Assembly (NCBI GenBank): GCA_016784605.1
Contig: JADHUI010000015.1
Location: 1 to 60,993, forward strand
Source of the DNA: Fidelibacterota bacterium
Lineage (GTDB): Bacteria > Fidelibacterota > Marinisomatia > Marinisomatales > UBA1611
Reading direction: 5' to 3'
DNA length: 60,993 nucleotides
The translations under genes and the position numbers were made by a program. Below the pieces are notes generated by a model, which saw only the letters and a program-made list of their open reading frames with translations, was not told where the DNA came from and did no database searches. Position 1 is the stretch's first letter. Every line of letters begins with the position of its first letter. Shown here piece after piece: positions 42,201 through 49,926 of the stretch.

Positions 42201-42519
42201 TTTCAGTTGCACCTAAGTTTAGAGATACATTGTCAACAGATTGACTCTTGTAACCAATATAGTCCACTTTGATCGTGTAGGGTCCACCGACTTTCATATT
42301 CAATATAGTATATGCACCACTTGCACGTGTTGCTGCACCATATTGAGCACCAGTTGGAGTATACACAGCAACCACATTTGCACCAGCTAAAGCATTCCCG
42401 TCCATATCTGTAACAGAACCGCTTAAACCTGCGGTGGTCACACCTTGACCCATGAGAAGAGAGACACTAAAAAGGGCAATGGATAATAATAATCCAAATG
42501 ATCTTTTACGAGTATTCAT
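39268..42519 (-). CDS. Oar-like TonB-dependent outer-membrane receptor
   Basis: A 1083-aa outer-membrane protein. Residues 1-25 are a signal peptide (MNTRKRSFGLLLSIAL). Residues about 30-112 form a carboxypeptidase-regulatory-like beta domain (GLSGSVTDMDGNALAGANVV). A plug follows with NISLDGSYFNNPFG and VEQVQVSVAPFDVREGGFTGAGI. The large barrel ends in WQLQIGLRYIF with a terminal Phe for BAM recognition. This is the Oar-like group associated with export or uptake of large substrates. It stands alone with its own hairpin leader and terminator, which suggests a strongly expressed single gene (inference). The substrate is unknown. Confidence 0.9.
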   Translation of the reverse strand: MNTRKRSFGLLLSIALFSVSLLMGQGVTTAGLSGSVTDMDGNALAGANVVAVYTPTGAQYGAATRASGAYTILNMKVGGPYTIKVDYIGYKSQSVDNVSLNLGATERMSFQLSQEAISMAGVEVTADMDDVMNGDRTGAATFISSEQVVQMPSIKRSTRDLTRMDPRSDGNFSFGGRNWLYNNISLDGSYFNNPFGLDDPAPGGQTNAEPVSFDAVEQVQVSVAPFDVREGGFTGAGINTVTKSGTNTLTASVYTYTRNESFVGNSVAGSDVAANPELSFNQSGVSVGGPLVKDKVFFFANYEMERRSDPASNFVADRDGNVEFGESRVTAEDMEAISARMKDVYDYDTGAYEGYNHETNNDKMLLKLDVNINANHNASFRYSRLDANRDLPPHFVALSYNNTGRGPNTTSLPFENSGYKINNVLDSYAGELNSTFGGNIANRFFFSMNKFRDWRTPKSEDFPTIQIGEEGVAYATLGHEPFSIHNILDQDVLQVTNNLSFFSGDHVFTAGVNYENFKFFNSFNIFRNFFFGLGFTTGLTTFDSVDDFMAATDPTVVDSLGNPTNVDFRAFNGSGDFKGELIDVSQMAFYGQDEWAVNDNFNLIYGLRVDIPVYNTQPVENPYSTGLSLLDENGEAEVVDQAKLPDSKPLYSPRFGFNWDVKGDRSMQVRGGSGIFTGRLPFVWIGNVISNPGSNPNLPGDDPTVTDDGVGRPEGEGTQSTLQPSFDLNAMVDDFEWPQIWTTNFALDMALPNNMVGTFEMVYGKDLNAIYMRNADLIAPISTLSDGRPYYGGWGNNELNAMWPGEGAGAYVIDNTEDQNGYNLTLTAQLRKSFSNGFDVSAAYTYLDAQNNLKSTEIASLLWQGQPVQGDPNNPTLAPSEFGNRHRIIATANYRQNWNDNMSTNFGLFFEMAEGNRYTYSGGNRYSHVYSNDLNGDGYSNDLIYIPTDANDIVLADPTEWDALNAFIEQDPYLSQNRGQIAERNGLVNPWFSNVDLKILNEFNTSAGKFQLSFDVLNFGNLINDGWGVRQVADQSALAPLSVTEISEDGVPTFDFNGAESTFINDASVFSRWQLQIGLRYIF

Positions 42520-42552
42520 GTTCTAGTTCCTTGTTTGTTTATTGTAATTAGG

Positions 42553-42575
42553 ACTTATCTAATCAATAGATAAGT
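42553..42575 (-). promoter_or_regulatory. Perfect 9-bp hairpin in the leader of the Oar-like gene
   Basis: ACTTATCTA and TAGATAAGT are separated by five bases, 34-56 nt before the receptor ATG. On the minus strand the arm is preceded by an A-run, so it is not a terminator for this gene. An RNA-stabilising 5' hairpin or an operator is possible. On the plus strand it is followed by a T-run, but no gene ends there. Confidence 0.45.
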
Positions 42576-42753
42576 TTTTAAGCCTTCGATTCTAACATAA
42601 CTGAACCAATTTTAAAACAAATATTGGAAGGATAGGAAGTGACTATTATGTGTTATAATTCATCATATTTTATTGATTTGTTCGTAAATTAGGATACAGT
42701 TATCCGCTTATATTTCACACGCACATACTAAATCTAATTTTCAGGAGATAATA

Positions 42754-44058
42754 ATGAAATCTACACACACAATTTCAAATCGATGGTTTGTAGTCATTGG
42801 AGCTATCATGATTCAACTTGCCTTAGGCGCCATATACGCTTGGTCTGTATTTACCAAAATTTTAACGGATCCATCCGGCCTTTATCAATTTACAGCAACA
42901 CAGACGGCTTGGGTCTTTTCTGCGGGATTAGCCACATTTGCAATTGTCATGGTTCTTGCGGGAAAATGGCAAGCTAAATCAGGTCCAACTATTGTTGCTC
43001 GAGCAGGGGGAGTCTTATTGGGAATCGGTTATATTTTAGGCGGCTTTTTTGGACAATCATTTTTGGCGCAATTTTTCTTTATCGGAATTATTGGCGGTGC
43101 AGGTATTGGGCTTGCTTATGTCGTTCCCATTGCAGTAGGTGTAAAATGGTTTCCAGATAAAAAAGGGATGATTACTGGCTTAGCCGTAGCTGGATTTGGA
43201 TTTGGGGCAACCATTTGGGTGAAACTCGCAGGATCTTGGTTTGGCGGCCTGCTTAATACAACAAATGTATTTGGTTTGCCTGGCGTTCAAAGTGTATTTG
43301 TTATTTATGGAATTATATTTGCACTATTAGTATTAATGGGCAGCTTTGTTATGGTAAATCCCCCAAAAGGGTATCAACCTGAAGGATGGGAACCTTCTCA
43401 GGAAACAATTAAACAATCTTCATCTGAATTTTCATCTCGTCAAATGTTAAAAATGCCACAATTTTATATGCTTTGGGGTGTCTTTATTTTTTCTGCATTA
43501 TCCGGTTTAATGGTTATTTATTGTATCAAATTATTTGGAGTTGATGCCTTAAGTTATCATGGAATAAAGAATGCGGGTATTATTACAGGAACCGCTATGG
43601 CTTGGTATGCCATTTTTAATGGGTTTGGTCGCATTGCCTGGGGAATTATTTCTGATAAATTAGGACGAAAAACAGCCATCATTTATATGACGGTTATCCA
43701 AGGATTCATTATGCTTATGATGTATCATATTTTCATTACATTTGGAATGGCAATTGGATTTATTATTGGTGCATCCATTATTGGATTCAACTTTGGTGGA
43801 AACTTTGCACTATTTCCCGCTGCAACAGCAGATTTCTTTGGGAATAAAAATTTAGGGACCAATTATGGTTGGATGTTTACGGCTTATGGAATTGCAGGAA
43901 TTGCCGGTCCACAATTAGCGGGCTTTTTTAAAGATTCAGCTCACGGTTCTGGAAGCCCGGGTATTTGGATGACCCCATTTATTATTGCAGGAATTGCTTG
44001 TCTTATTGGAGCGGCTATAATGGCTGCAACACATCCGCCTAAAATAATTGGAAAATAG
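42754..44058 (+). CDS. OFA-family major facilitator (oxalate/formate antiporter-like)
   Basis: A 434-aa inner-membrane transporter with 12 predicted helices. The OFA hallmark is at the N-terminus, IQLALGAIYAWSVFTKIL, followed by VLAGKWQAKSGP. The second-half signature is NGFGRIAWGIISDKLGRKT, and the TM10-12 region ends in a Pro-rich tail THPPKIIGK. Members exchange oxalate/formate or move other carboxylates such as lactate; specificity is not readable here. A clear GGAGATA ribosome site precedes the ATG. It is divergent from the Oar-like gene. No partner enzyme is adjacent. Confidence 0.88.
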   Translation: MKSTHTISNRWFVVIGAIMIQLALGAIYAWSVFTKILTDPSGLYQFTATQTAWVFSAGLATFAIVMVLAGKWQAKSGPTIVARAGGVLLGIGYILGGFFGQSFLAQFFFIGIIGGAGIGLAYVVPIAVGVKWFPDKKGMITGLAVAGFGFGATIWVKLAGSWFGGLLNTTNVFGLPGVQSVFVIYGIIFALLVLMGSFVMVNPPKGYQPEGWEPSQETIKQSSSEFSSRQMLKMPQFYMLWGVFIFSALSGLMVIYCIKLFGVDALSYHGIKNAGIITGTAMAWYAIFNGFGRIAWGIISDKLGRKTAIIYMTVIQGFIMLMMYHIFITFGMAIGFIIGASIIGFNFGGNFALFPAATADFFGNKNLGTNYGWMFTAYGIAGIAGPQLAGFFKDSAHGSGSPGIWMTPFIIAGIACLIGAAIMAATHPPKIIGK

Positions 44059-44330
44059 TCATAATTTTAATTAATTTGAGAAATTATGGATAAAATGACA
44101 CCATTTTGGATTTAATGGACTAAGTCAATTTTACGCTGAAGCATGAAGCGTTCTGAAATCTGTCCATAACCAGTATATCTATTGAATCTCATACTTCGAT
44201 TCAACATCGACATAGTCGATGGACTCCAAAAAAAAGAAAAGATTCGCGTAAATAAGCTATTTTTCATTTAATATGCACAACGGGTTAACTATATGCATTC
44301 AAAATAGGGGGACTACTCTTTGCCGAAGGG
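44059..44330. other. Intergenic region without a recognised gene
   Basis: These 272 bp separate the convergent OFA transporter and porin genes. I see short inverted repeats (AAAATG-ACAC-CATTTT near 44094 and CATCGAC-ATA-GTCGATG near 44208) but no canonical terminator with T-run, no plausible reading frame and no RNA gene. Confidence 0.6.
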
Positions 44331-45635
44331 TTAAAAACTATATTTTAATCCAATTTGTATGTGAGAGAAGTCTTCTAGTTGCGTAAAGGGATTTTCAGGG
44401 TTTTCTTCATCCCCAATAAATTGACTTAATTGTGCTACAATTCCCCAACTTTCCACTGGAGAATAAAATGCCCGACCACCAAGCATATAGCCATTTTCAT
44501 CCAAATTCATAAAAGAGTTTACGCTTAATTCTAACCGGTCGTCAAACATCCAACCGGTTGCAGAGATACTTAATCCATTTTCTGCAAACATAGCAAAAGG
44601 TGTTCCCATTCCTGGAGTAAAAGTATCTTCTGTTAAATCCATAAACGGTTTGTCTGGATTCCTGGTAAATGTTTGGCCCTCAACTTCTAGTATTCTACTT
44701 CCAATATATTGTGCATTTAATGCCACATCATAGGGTCCTGTCATTTCTCCTTGAAGCACATACTGAAGATATTCTGCCTTTGTTTCAATTTTAAGCCATT
44801 CCCCATTATTAGAGTTATCCGTTATAAAGTAAGCACCCTCGCCACGAATCGTAAAATCACCTAAAAAAGTTACAAAATTAGCACCATAAACTTCTGTTTC
44901 TCGAAACCCAAACTTTAAATCAATATAGCCAAAGCCAATACTATTTGGAATAGTATAACCAACAAGACTAAATGAGCGATCATGTCCTTTAAAATAGGAT
45001 AAACCCACATCTGCCAATGTGAATGAACCGCGCAATCTTAAACCAACCTCTAATGGCTTTTCTATTGTTACATATGATTCTGGTTCATCCATAGGCGGTT
45101 GAATCGGGAAATCATCCTCCCCAAACGTAAGTCTATTCGGTGTATGTTCCGGGATAATGACAGTCTCAATTTGGTAATTCCCAAATATCAGGTTTACAGA
45201 AGCAGATCTAGAGCCAATTTTCCGGTCAGCGCCAGGCAAAAACATAAAATAATAATCATATGCATTCAAATTGTCCGTGGGGTTATTCCCATCCACCATT
45301 CCCCAAGCATGAATTTGTTTTCCAACTTTTACTTCTCCCCAATCAGGGAAATAAGCCACATAAACTTCTCTTAAATCCGTACTTAAATCTCCATCCCATC
45401 TATATTCTATGGCAGAATTTGTTACTAAATCAAATGCACCTAATGTATAGTTTGCATTGATAGTAGCTAGTCGAAATGGAAGATTTATTTCAGACTGATC
45501 TGATGTTCGAATCATTTTTAATGGATGTACATTTCCTGAATAGGTAATTTGTGAAAATAGGTTGGAACTCACAATCACAAAAAAGAATATATAGGGTTGA
45601 AGATTGATAGTTTTTTTATTGAAGATTTGTGTCAT
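44331..45635 (-). CDS. Outer-membrane beta-barrel protein, DUF1302/porin-like
   Basis: A 434-aa protein with an N-terminal signal (about 12-30). Alternating strands continue throughout and it ends in HIQIGLKYSF, a barrel-type C-terminus. The segment VKVGKQIHAWGMVDGNNPTDNLNAYD resembles the 'G-K/R-Q-x2-W-G ... N-P-x-D' region of DUF1302-type porins that accompany MMPL transporters. It is the last gene of the minus-strand envelope cluster, 51 bp after the DUF4249 gene. A role as outer-membrane channel for lipophilic cargo is inferred from context. Confidence 0.65.
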   Translation of the reverse strand: MTQIFNKKTINLQPYIFFFVIVSSNLFSQITYSGNVHPLKMIRTSDQSEINLPFRLATINANYTLGAFDLVTNSAIEYRWDGDLSTDLREVYVAYFPDWGEVKVGKQIHAWGMVDGNNPTDNLNAYDYYFMFLPGADRKIGSRSASVNLIFGNYQIETVIIPEHTPNRLTFGEDDFPIQPPMDEPESYVTIEKPLEVGLRLRGSFTLADVGLSYFKGHDRSFSLVGYTIPNSIGFGYIDLKFGFRETEVYGANFVTFLGDFTIRGEGAYFITDNSNNGEWLKIETKAEYLQYVLQGEMTGPYDVALNAQYIGSRILEVEGQTFTRNPDKPFMDLTEDTFTPGMGTPFAMFAENGLSISATGWMFDDRLELSVNSFMNLDENGYMLGGRAFYSPVESWGIVAQLSQFIGDEENPENPFTQLEDFSHIQIGLKYSF

Positions 45636-45686
45636 TTGATTTCTTTATTATGTGATGGTTAATATAAAATCCATATATCAAAATAT

Positions 45687-46778
45687 TTAATATCTAATCT
45701 GAAATATGAGTTTACTCTCAGTTATAGAACCTGCAATTCCAAGAACAACATGATCATTCTCATCTCTAAGATTTGATAGTGATTCATCTCTTAATGGTAG
45801 CTCAGATATAAGATAATTGCCATAATAATCATCAAATACAATTACAGTTAATTGATATAATCCTTGAGATAAAAAGAATAGGTTCATATTGTAAATCGAT
45901 TCACCATTCGTAGCTATTTCCTCAGAAGAAAGGAACCCACTAAATTCATAAACAAGTGAATCAGGAGAAATTATTTTTTCTACTCTAGCTGATGAAATAT
46001 AACTTTCACTCGTAGTGTGCCATGAAATACCATCAATCGAATATTGATTGATAAGGAGAGTATCATTTATCATTTCAGAAAATTGAGCATTAAATTGATT
46101 GGCCTTTTGAACAGGAGTTGTAGAGCCGTGTATTGTACTTCCATCTTCTGTTGTTAATTTAAATTGATACTTACTTCCAATATCAACATTCAAATCTTTA
46201 TATTGATTTTTTGGCTTATATCCACCAAATGTATAATGATACAAATATGAAACATCGCTCATGGGACCTTTTCTTCCACCAAAACTTTCATCGAATTCCC
46301 CCGCTACTGTCAACCATTCAAATTCAGCAACAATATTTGACTCACCATCCATAAGGATGATAGATAGAGTTGAATCATGGATTTGGGGCAATATTTCACT
46401 ATAATCATCAACACGTGGTTCACCTAAATCTGGAATCCCATTTCCTCTTCCTATAAATGTATTCATAGGACCGGGGACAGCAACACCAATGTCGTCATTT
46501 AATGGTTCTCCTTCATCCCATTGCCCATTGTCATTTTCATCCGTATACGACTCCCAATCTCCATTGTCATCTTTACCATTAAATAAGGATGTATCCGTTA
46601 CAAGAATGGTCCTATCAACTCGGATTATTGATTCTGAAAATTCGCTCGTGTTCAGAATTGCTTCTATTCTTAATTCTGGCTTATAACTTTCAAAATCAGC
46701 TGAAAAATCAGAAATATTTAATTCTTTTGTGCAACTTGAAAATAAGATAATGAAAAATGGGATTATTAATTTAATCAT
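45687..46778 (-). CDS. DUF4249-like lipoprotein
   Basis: A 363-aa lipoprotein. The start at 46778 gives MIKLIIPFFIILFSSCTKE with lipobox SSC. The frame open to 46811 overlaps the TonB receptor and is unlikely. The body has beta-rich segments with SYLYHYTFGGYKPKNQYKDLNVD and VGSKYQFKLTTEDGSTIHGSTT, the DUF4249 layout. An Asp-rich stretch (DDNGDWESYTDENDNGQWDEGE) inserted near residue 70 looks Ca-binding. In FCB bacteria DUF4249 genes pair with a TonB receptor, as they do here (10-bp gap). It is probably a surface partner of that receptor. Confidence 0.75.
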   Translation of the reverse strand: MIKLIIPFFIILFSSCTKELNISDFSADFESYKPELRIEAILNTSEFSESIIRVDRTILVTDTSLFNGKDDNGDWESYTDENDNGQWDEGEPLNDDIGVAVPGPMNTFIGRGNGIPDLGEPRVDDYSEILPQIHDSTLSIILMDGESNIVAEFEWLTVAGEFDESFGGRKGPMSDVSYLYHYTFGGYKPKNQYKDLNVDIGSKYQFKLTTEDGSTIHGSTTPVQKANQFNAQFSEMINDTLLINQYSIDGISWHTTSESYISSARVEKIISPDSLVYEFSGFLSSEEIATNGESIYNMNLFFLSQGLYQLTVIVFDDYYGNYLISELPLRDESLSNLRDENDHVVLGIAGSITESKLIFQIRY

Positions 46779-46788
46779 AGTTTTACCT

Positions 46789-49146
46789 TTACAAATCGAA
46801 TTCAAAACCAATGGTTGGAAGAATTGGGAACATACCTACGGCCGTCACTTTATCGTTTTCAAGATCCCAGTTATATAAAAAAGTATTAAAGTGATTTGTT
46901 ATATTAATTACTTGAAATTTAAATTTTCCGTCTAGTCCAAATGGGTGAATATTTTTAATCCAACTTACATCAATTCGAAAATAGCTAGGGTATCTTGCGG
47001 AATTTTTTAACCCCTTTAATTCGACTAAATTCGAATACGGATTATCAGTTGAAATCATGATATCACCTGGAGAATTTTCTGTATAAGTATAGCCTACTGT
47101 CGGTGTAAAAGGTTTTCCGCTGCTGTTACTTAAAGTAAATCCAAATGAATTCTTTTCCCCTAAGGCATAATTGAGAACAATATTTATTCCATGCGGCTGA
47201 TCGTATTTTGGAGAATATATTTCCCCACTCGATTCTTTAATAATTCCATCATCATTAAAATCATACCGTTGCTCCATATTAAGGTAGGAGTACCCCAGCC
47301 ACCCCGTTAATAATCCACTACTTTTCTTCAATAAAATTTCAAAACCATACGCTGTCCCTTCCCCTTCGATATAATCATCATTGTCTTTAGATGGATTGTT
47401 ATTTGGGTTCAATGTTAGCGTATTATCATATGGTTTATAAAATCCTTCCAAACTCACAAACCAGTTTCTCCCAACCCACTTCTCAAAGCCAAGGATATAT
47501 TGTTGAAGAGATTTAGCGGAATAATTTTCAAGAATTGGCTGCCAAAAATCAACAATATTTAAAATTTCATCTTCATCATTTACAGTGAATAGAAATTGTT
47601 TATAGGATCCGTATGCCCCTTTTAATGCCAAATCTTCATTGATTAAATACTTAAAACCAACCCGCGGTTCATAATACATTTCATCATGAAGAGAATATTT
47701 TGATATTCGAAAACCGGGTTGAATCATTAACCGAGATGTAGGTTGCCACTTATCTTGTATAAAAGCACTAAATATGTTTGGTGACTGCTCTTGATGCAAA
47801 AGAACTAAATCATTGATTTGTTGTTTAAATTCCATTTTGAGATTCTTCAATTCAATACCCGCACTAACTGTATGTTTTGAAGATACAAACCAATCTAATT
47901 TTTCTTTAAGTGTCCAATCGTTAATTTCGTTAAATACAATATTATTAACTTGAAATGATTCATCTAATGAATCCTGAACTGTAGCCATAATATCTAAATC
48001 AAATTCATAATTTGTATTTGATATAGAAAAAGTAGATAAAAATTTAGAATTAGGAACATAACGCCATTGTAAACTATTTGTCATATTCCCCCAATCCCAA
48101 TTGAAATCAATTTCGGTTGATTCGCCAATTTGAAATCCAATAGCATCTCTCCCATAAAAAGATGAAAATGTTAGACGATTTTTGGGTGATAAATCATATA
48201 TTAGTTTTCCTTGAGAGTCCCAGAAAAAATATTTCCAATTCATCGCTTCATCTTTTACCGAATAATACAATTTGGCTATTTGGTCTAAGTATGTTCTTCT
48301 AATAGACCACATCCAAGACCCATTTTTTATGGGTCCTTCAGCAAGAATTTTTGAACTTAAAATACTCACATCTCCTTGAACATTGCTAACGTCCCAATAT
48401 TCCCCAATCCCTTTTTTATTAAAAAAAAGTCCTTTTTTTGAATTTCCTTCTTTTGATGTAATATTTAAAACGGATGAAATACGGTTTCCATATTGTGCGG
48501 GGAATCCACCAATAAGAAACTCTGCATCAGAAATAGCTTCTGCATTAAAAGTTGAAAAAACACCACCCAAATGATATGGATTATAAACTTCAATGCCATC
48601 CAAATAAATTAAGTTTTCATCTGGACTACCGCCACGCACGACTAATGAAGATGAAAAATCGCTCGAAGAACTTACTCCCGGCAAAAGTTGAAGCGTTCTA
48701 AACACATCCGTTTCAGCAAAAGCTGGAGCAGATTTAATATCTCTGATGGAAAGATTAATCCGACTAACTTCTACTTTATTTTCAAAACGTTGTCTTTCTG
48801 CTGATACTAGAACTTCATCACCTTGAAGGACATTCGTGTTTAGTTCAAAGTCAAATCGAATGTCGTCATTAGATTTTAAAGTGATTGTATTCTCAATGGA
48901 TTCATATCCCATCATCATGACTTTTAATATATAGGATTTAGGCGGGATATTCGTCAAAACATAATATCCTTTATTATCCGATGCTGTTCCTATTGGTGAA
49001 TCAAGCAATACAATATTTGCATACATAATCGGTTCACCCGTATCCATATCTGTGAGAAACCCACTGATTCGACTCGATTCATTTTGGCCCATCGAGAAAG
49101 ATATCAAAAGCACAATTAAAGTTTTTATTGATATTCTAAAACTCAT
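46789..49146 (-). CDS. TonB-dependent receptor with carboxypeptidase-like N-terminal domain
   Basis: A 785-aa outer-membrane protein. Residues 1-21 are a signal peptide, and about 26-110 is the CarboxypepD_reg-like domain (ISGFLTDMDTGEPIMYANIVLLD). The plug is clear: TDVFRTLQLLPGVSSSSDFSSSLVVRG, GSPDENLIYLDGIEVYNPYHLGG and FPAQYGNRISSVLNI. The barrel ends in ILPTIGFEFDL. The gene starts 21 bp after a LolA-like gene and is followed by a DUF4249 lipoprotein gene. It is unusual to find it in an RND/LolA operon. Confidence 0.9.
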   Translation of the reverse strand: MSFRISIKTLIVLLISFSMGQNESSRISGFLTDMDTGEPIMYANIVLLDSPIGTASDNKGYYVLTNIPPKSYILKVMMMGYESIENTITLKSNDDIRFDFELNTNVLQGDEVLVSAERQRFENKVEVSRINLSIRDIKSAPAFAETDVFRTLQLLPGVSSSSDFSSSLVVRGGSPDENLIYLDGIEVYNPYHLGGVFSTFNAEAISDAEFLIGGFPAQYGNRISSVLNITSKEGNSKKGLFFNKKGIGEYWDVSNVQGDVSILSSKILAEGPIKNGSWMWSIRRTYLDQIAKLYYSVKDEAMNWKYFFWDSQGKLIYDLSPKNRLTFSSFYGRDAIGFQIGESTEIDFNWDWGNMTNSLQWRYVPNSKFLSTFSISNTNYEFDLDIMATVQDSLDESFQVNNIVFNEINDWTLKEKLDWFVSSKHTVSAGIELKNLKMEFKQQINDLVLLHQEQSPNIFSAFIQDKWQPTSRLMIQPGFRISKYSLHDEMYYEPRVGFKYLINEDLALKGAYGSYKQFLFTVNDEDEILNIVDFWQPILENYSAKSLQQYILGFEKWVGRNWFVSLEGFYKPYDNTLTLNPNNNPSKDNDDYIEGEGTAYGFEILLKKSSGLLTGWLGYSYLNMEQRYDFNDDGIIKESSGEIYSPKYDQPHGINIVLNYALGEKNSFGFTLSNSSGKPFTPTVGYTYTENSPGDIMISTDNPYSNLVELKGLKNSARYPSYFRIDVSWIKNIHPFGLDGKFKFQVINITNHFNTFLYNWDLENDKVTAVGMFPILPTIGFEFDL

Positions 49147-49167
49147 TATTTACCAATACCCACCATC

Positions 49168-49917
49168 TTAATTCCGCGGTAACCGCTTTAAATTTTTCTC
49201 ATGAAATAAATTTGCTTTAATTCCTGTATCCAATTTCAAATCATCAAAAGTAATATTTGTTGTATGATTGTTTTGTACATCTTTTACAAAAATGCCAGCC
49301 ATAACTCTGTATTTACCAACAAGTTCATTTTTGAAAGATTTTATTTTTTTCAAGTTTCCCAATCTATCATATGATTCTTCTTTTACAGCCATTATCAAAT
49401 TTTTATCAATCCATGTTTTATGTTTTGAATAAGATGATCTTAAATCTCGATTTGGCACGGCTTCTATAACATAACAATCAACACCATCTACCAATTCATC
49501 ATCCAATCGTGTAAATGTATTTTCATTGATTTCTCTGCTTGACATATCTTCATAACTCAAATCGGACCCCATAAAGGAATCGCCTTTTTTCTTTGATGAA
49601 ATACGACGAATCTTTTTAAATGCTGGAAGCCACATACGCATTTCATCATCTTTATCGTCATGTTCAATTTTTAAGAAGGCAACACCTTTATCATCCTTTG
49701 GAGATAGAAACCACATAATTTGCTTTTTATTGTTATTAATACTTTTTGAAAATATCTTGGCTGTCCTCGTTTTCCCTTTTTTATTCGTTAACACCATTGT
49801 AGTAGAAGATGTCATATCTTTCGGTGTCGCTCGATCATCTACCATTTGCGCAATTTCAACTCCCGATTGACTCATTCCAAATGTCAAAAAACTGATGAAT
49901 AAAATGATTTTTTTCAT
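49168..49917 (-). CDS. LolA-like outer-membrane lipoprotein-sorting protein (copy 1)
   Basis: A 249-aa exported protein with signal MKKIILFISFLTFGMSQS. The LolA-like half-barrel pattern is seen: IMWFLSPKDDKGVAFLKIE, MWLPAFKKIRRISSKKKGDSF, then FMGSDLSYEDM, the diagnostic Phe-Met-Gly-x4-Tyr-Glu-Asp loop. A DCYVIEAVP segment and KTWIDKNLIMA follow. Related proteins accompany MMPL transporters and are thought to carry a lipid across the periplasm. It starts 9 bp after the RND1 gene and shares the motif order with copy 2 at 52913-53689. Confidence 0.85.
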   Translation of the reverse strand: MKKIILFISFLTFGMSQSGVEIAQMVDDRATPKDMTSSTTMVLTNKKGKTRTAKIFSKSINNNKKQIMWFLSPKDDKGVAFLKIEHDDKDDEMRMWLPAFKKIRRISSKKKGDSFMGSDLSYEDMSSREINENTFTRLDDELVDGVDCYVIEAVPNRDLRSSYSKHKTWIDKNLIMAVKEESYDRLGNLKKIKSFKNELVGKYRVMAGIFVKDVQNNHTTNITFDDLKLDTGIKANLFHEKNLKRLPRN

Positions 49918-49926
49918 ATAATCCTC

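Noticed and set aside
44200..44225. Hairpin CATCGAC-ATA-GTCGATG as terminator
   Set aside because: It has no T-tract on the side needed for either neighbouring gene.
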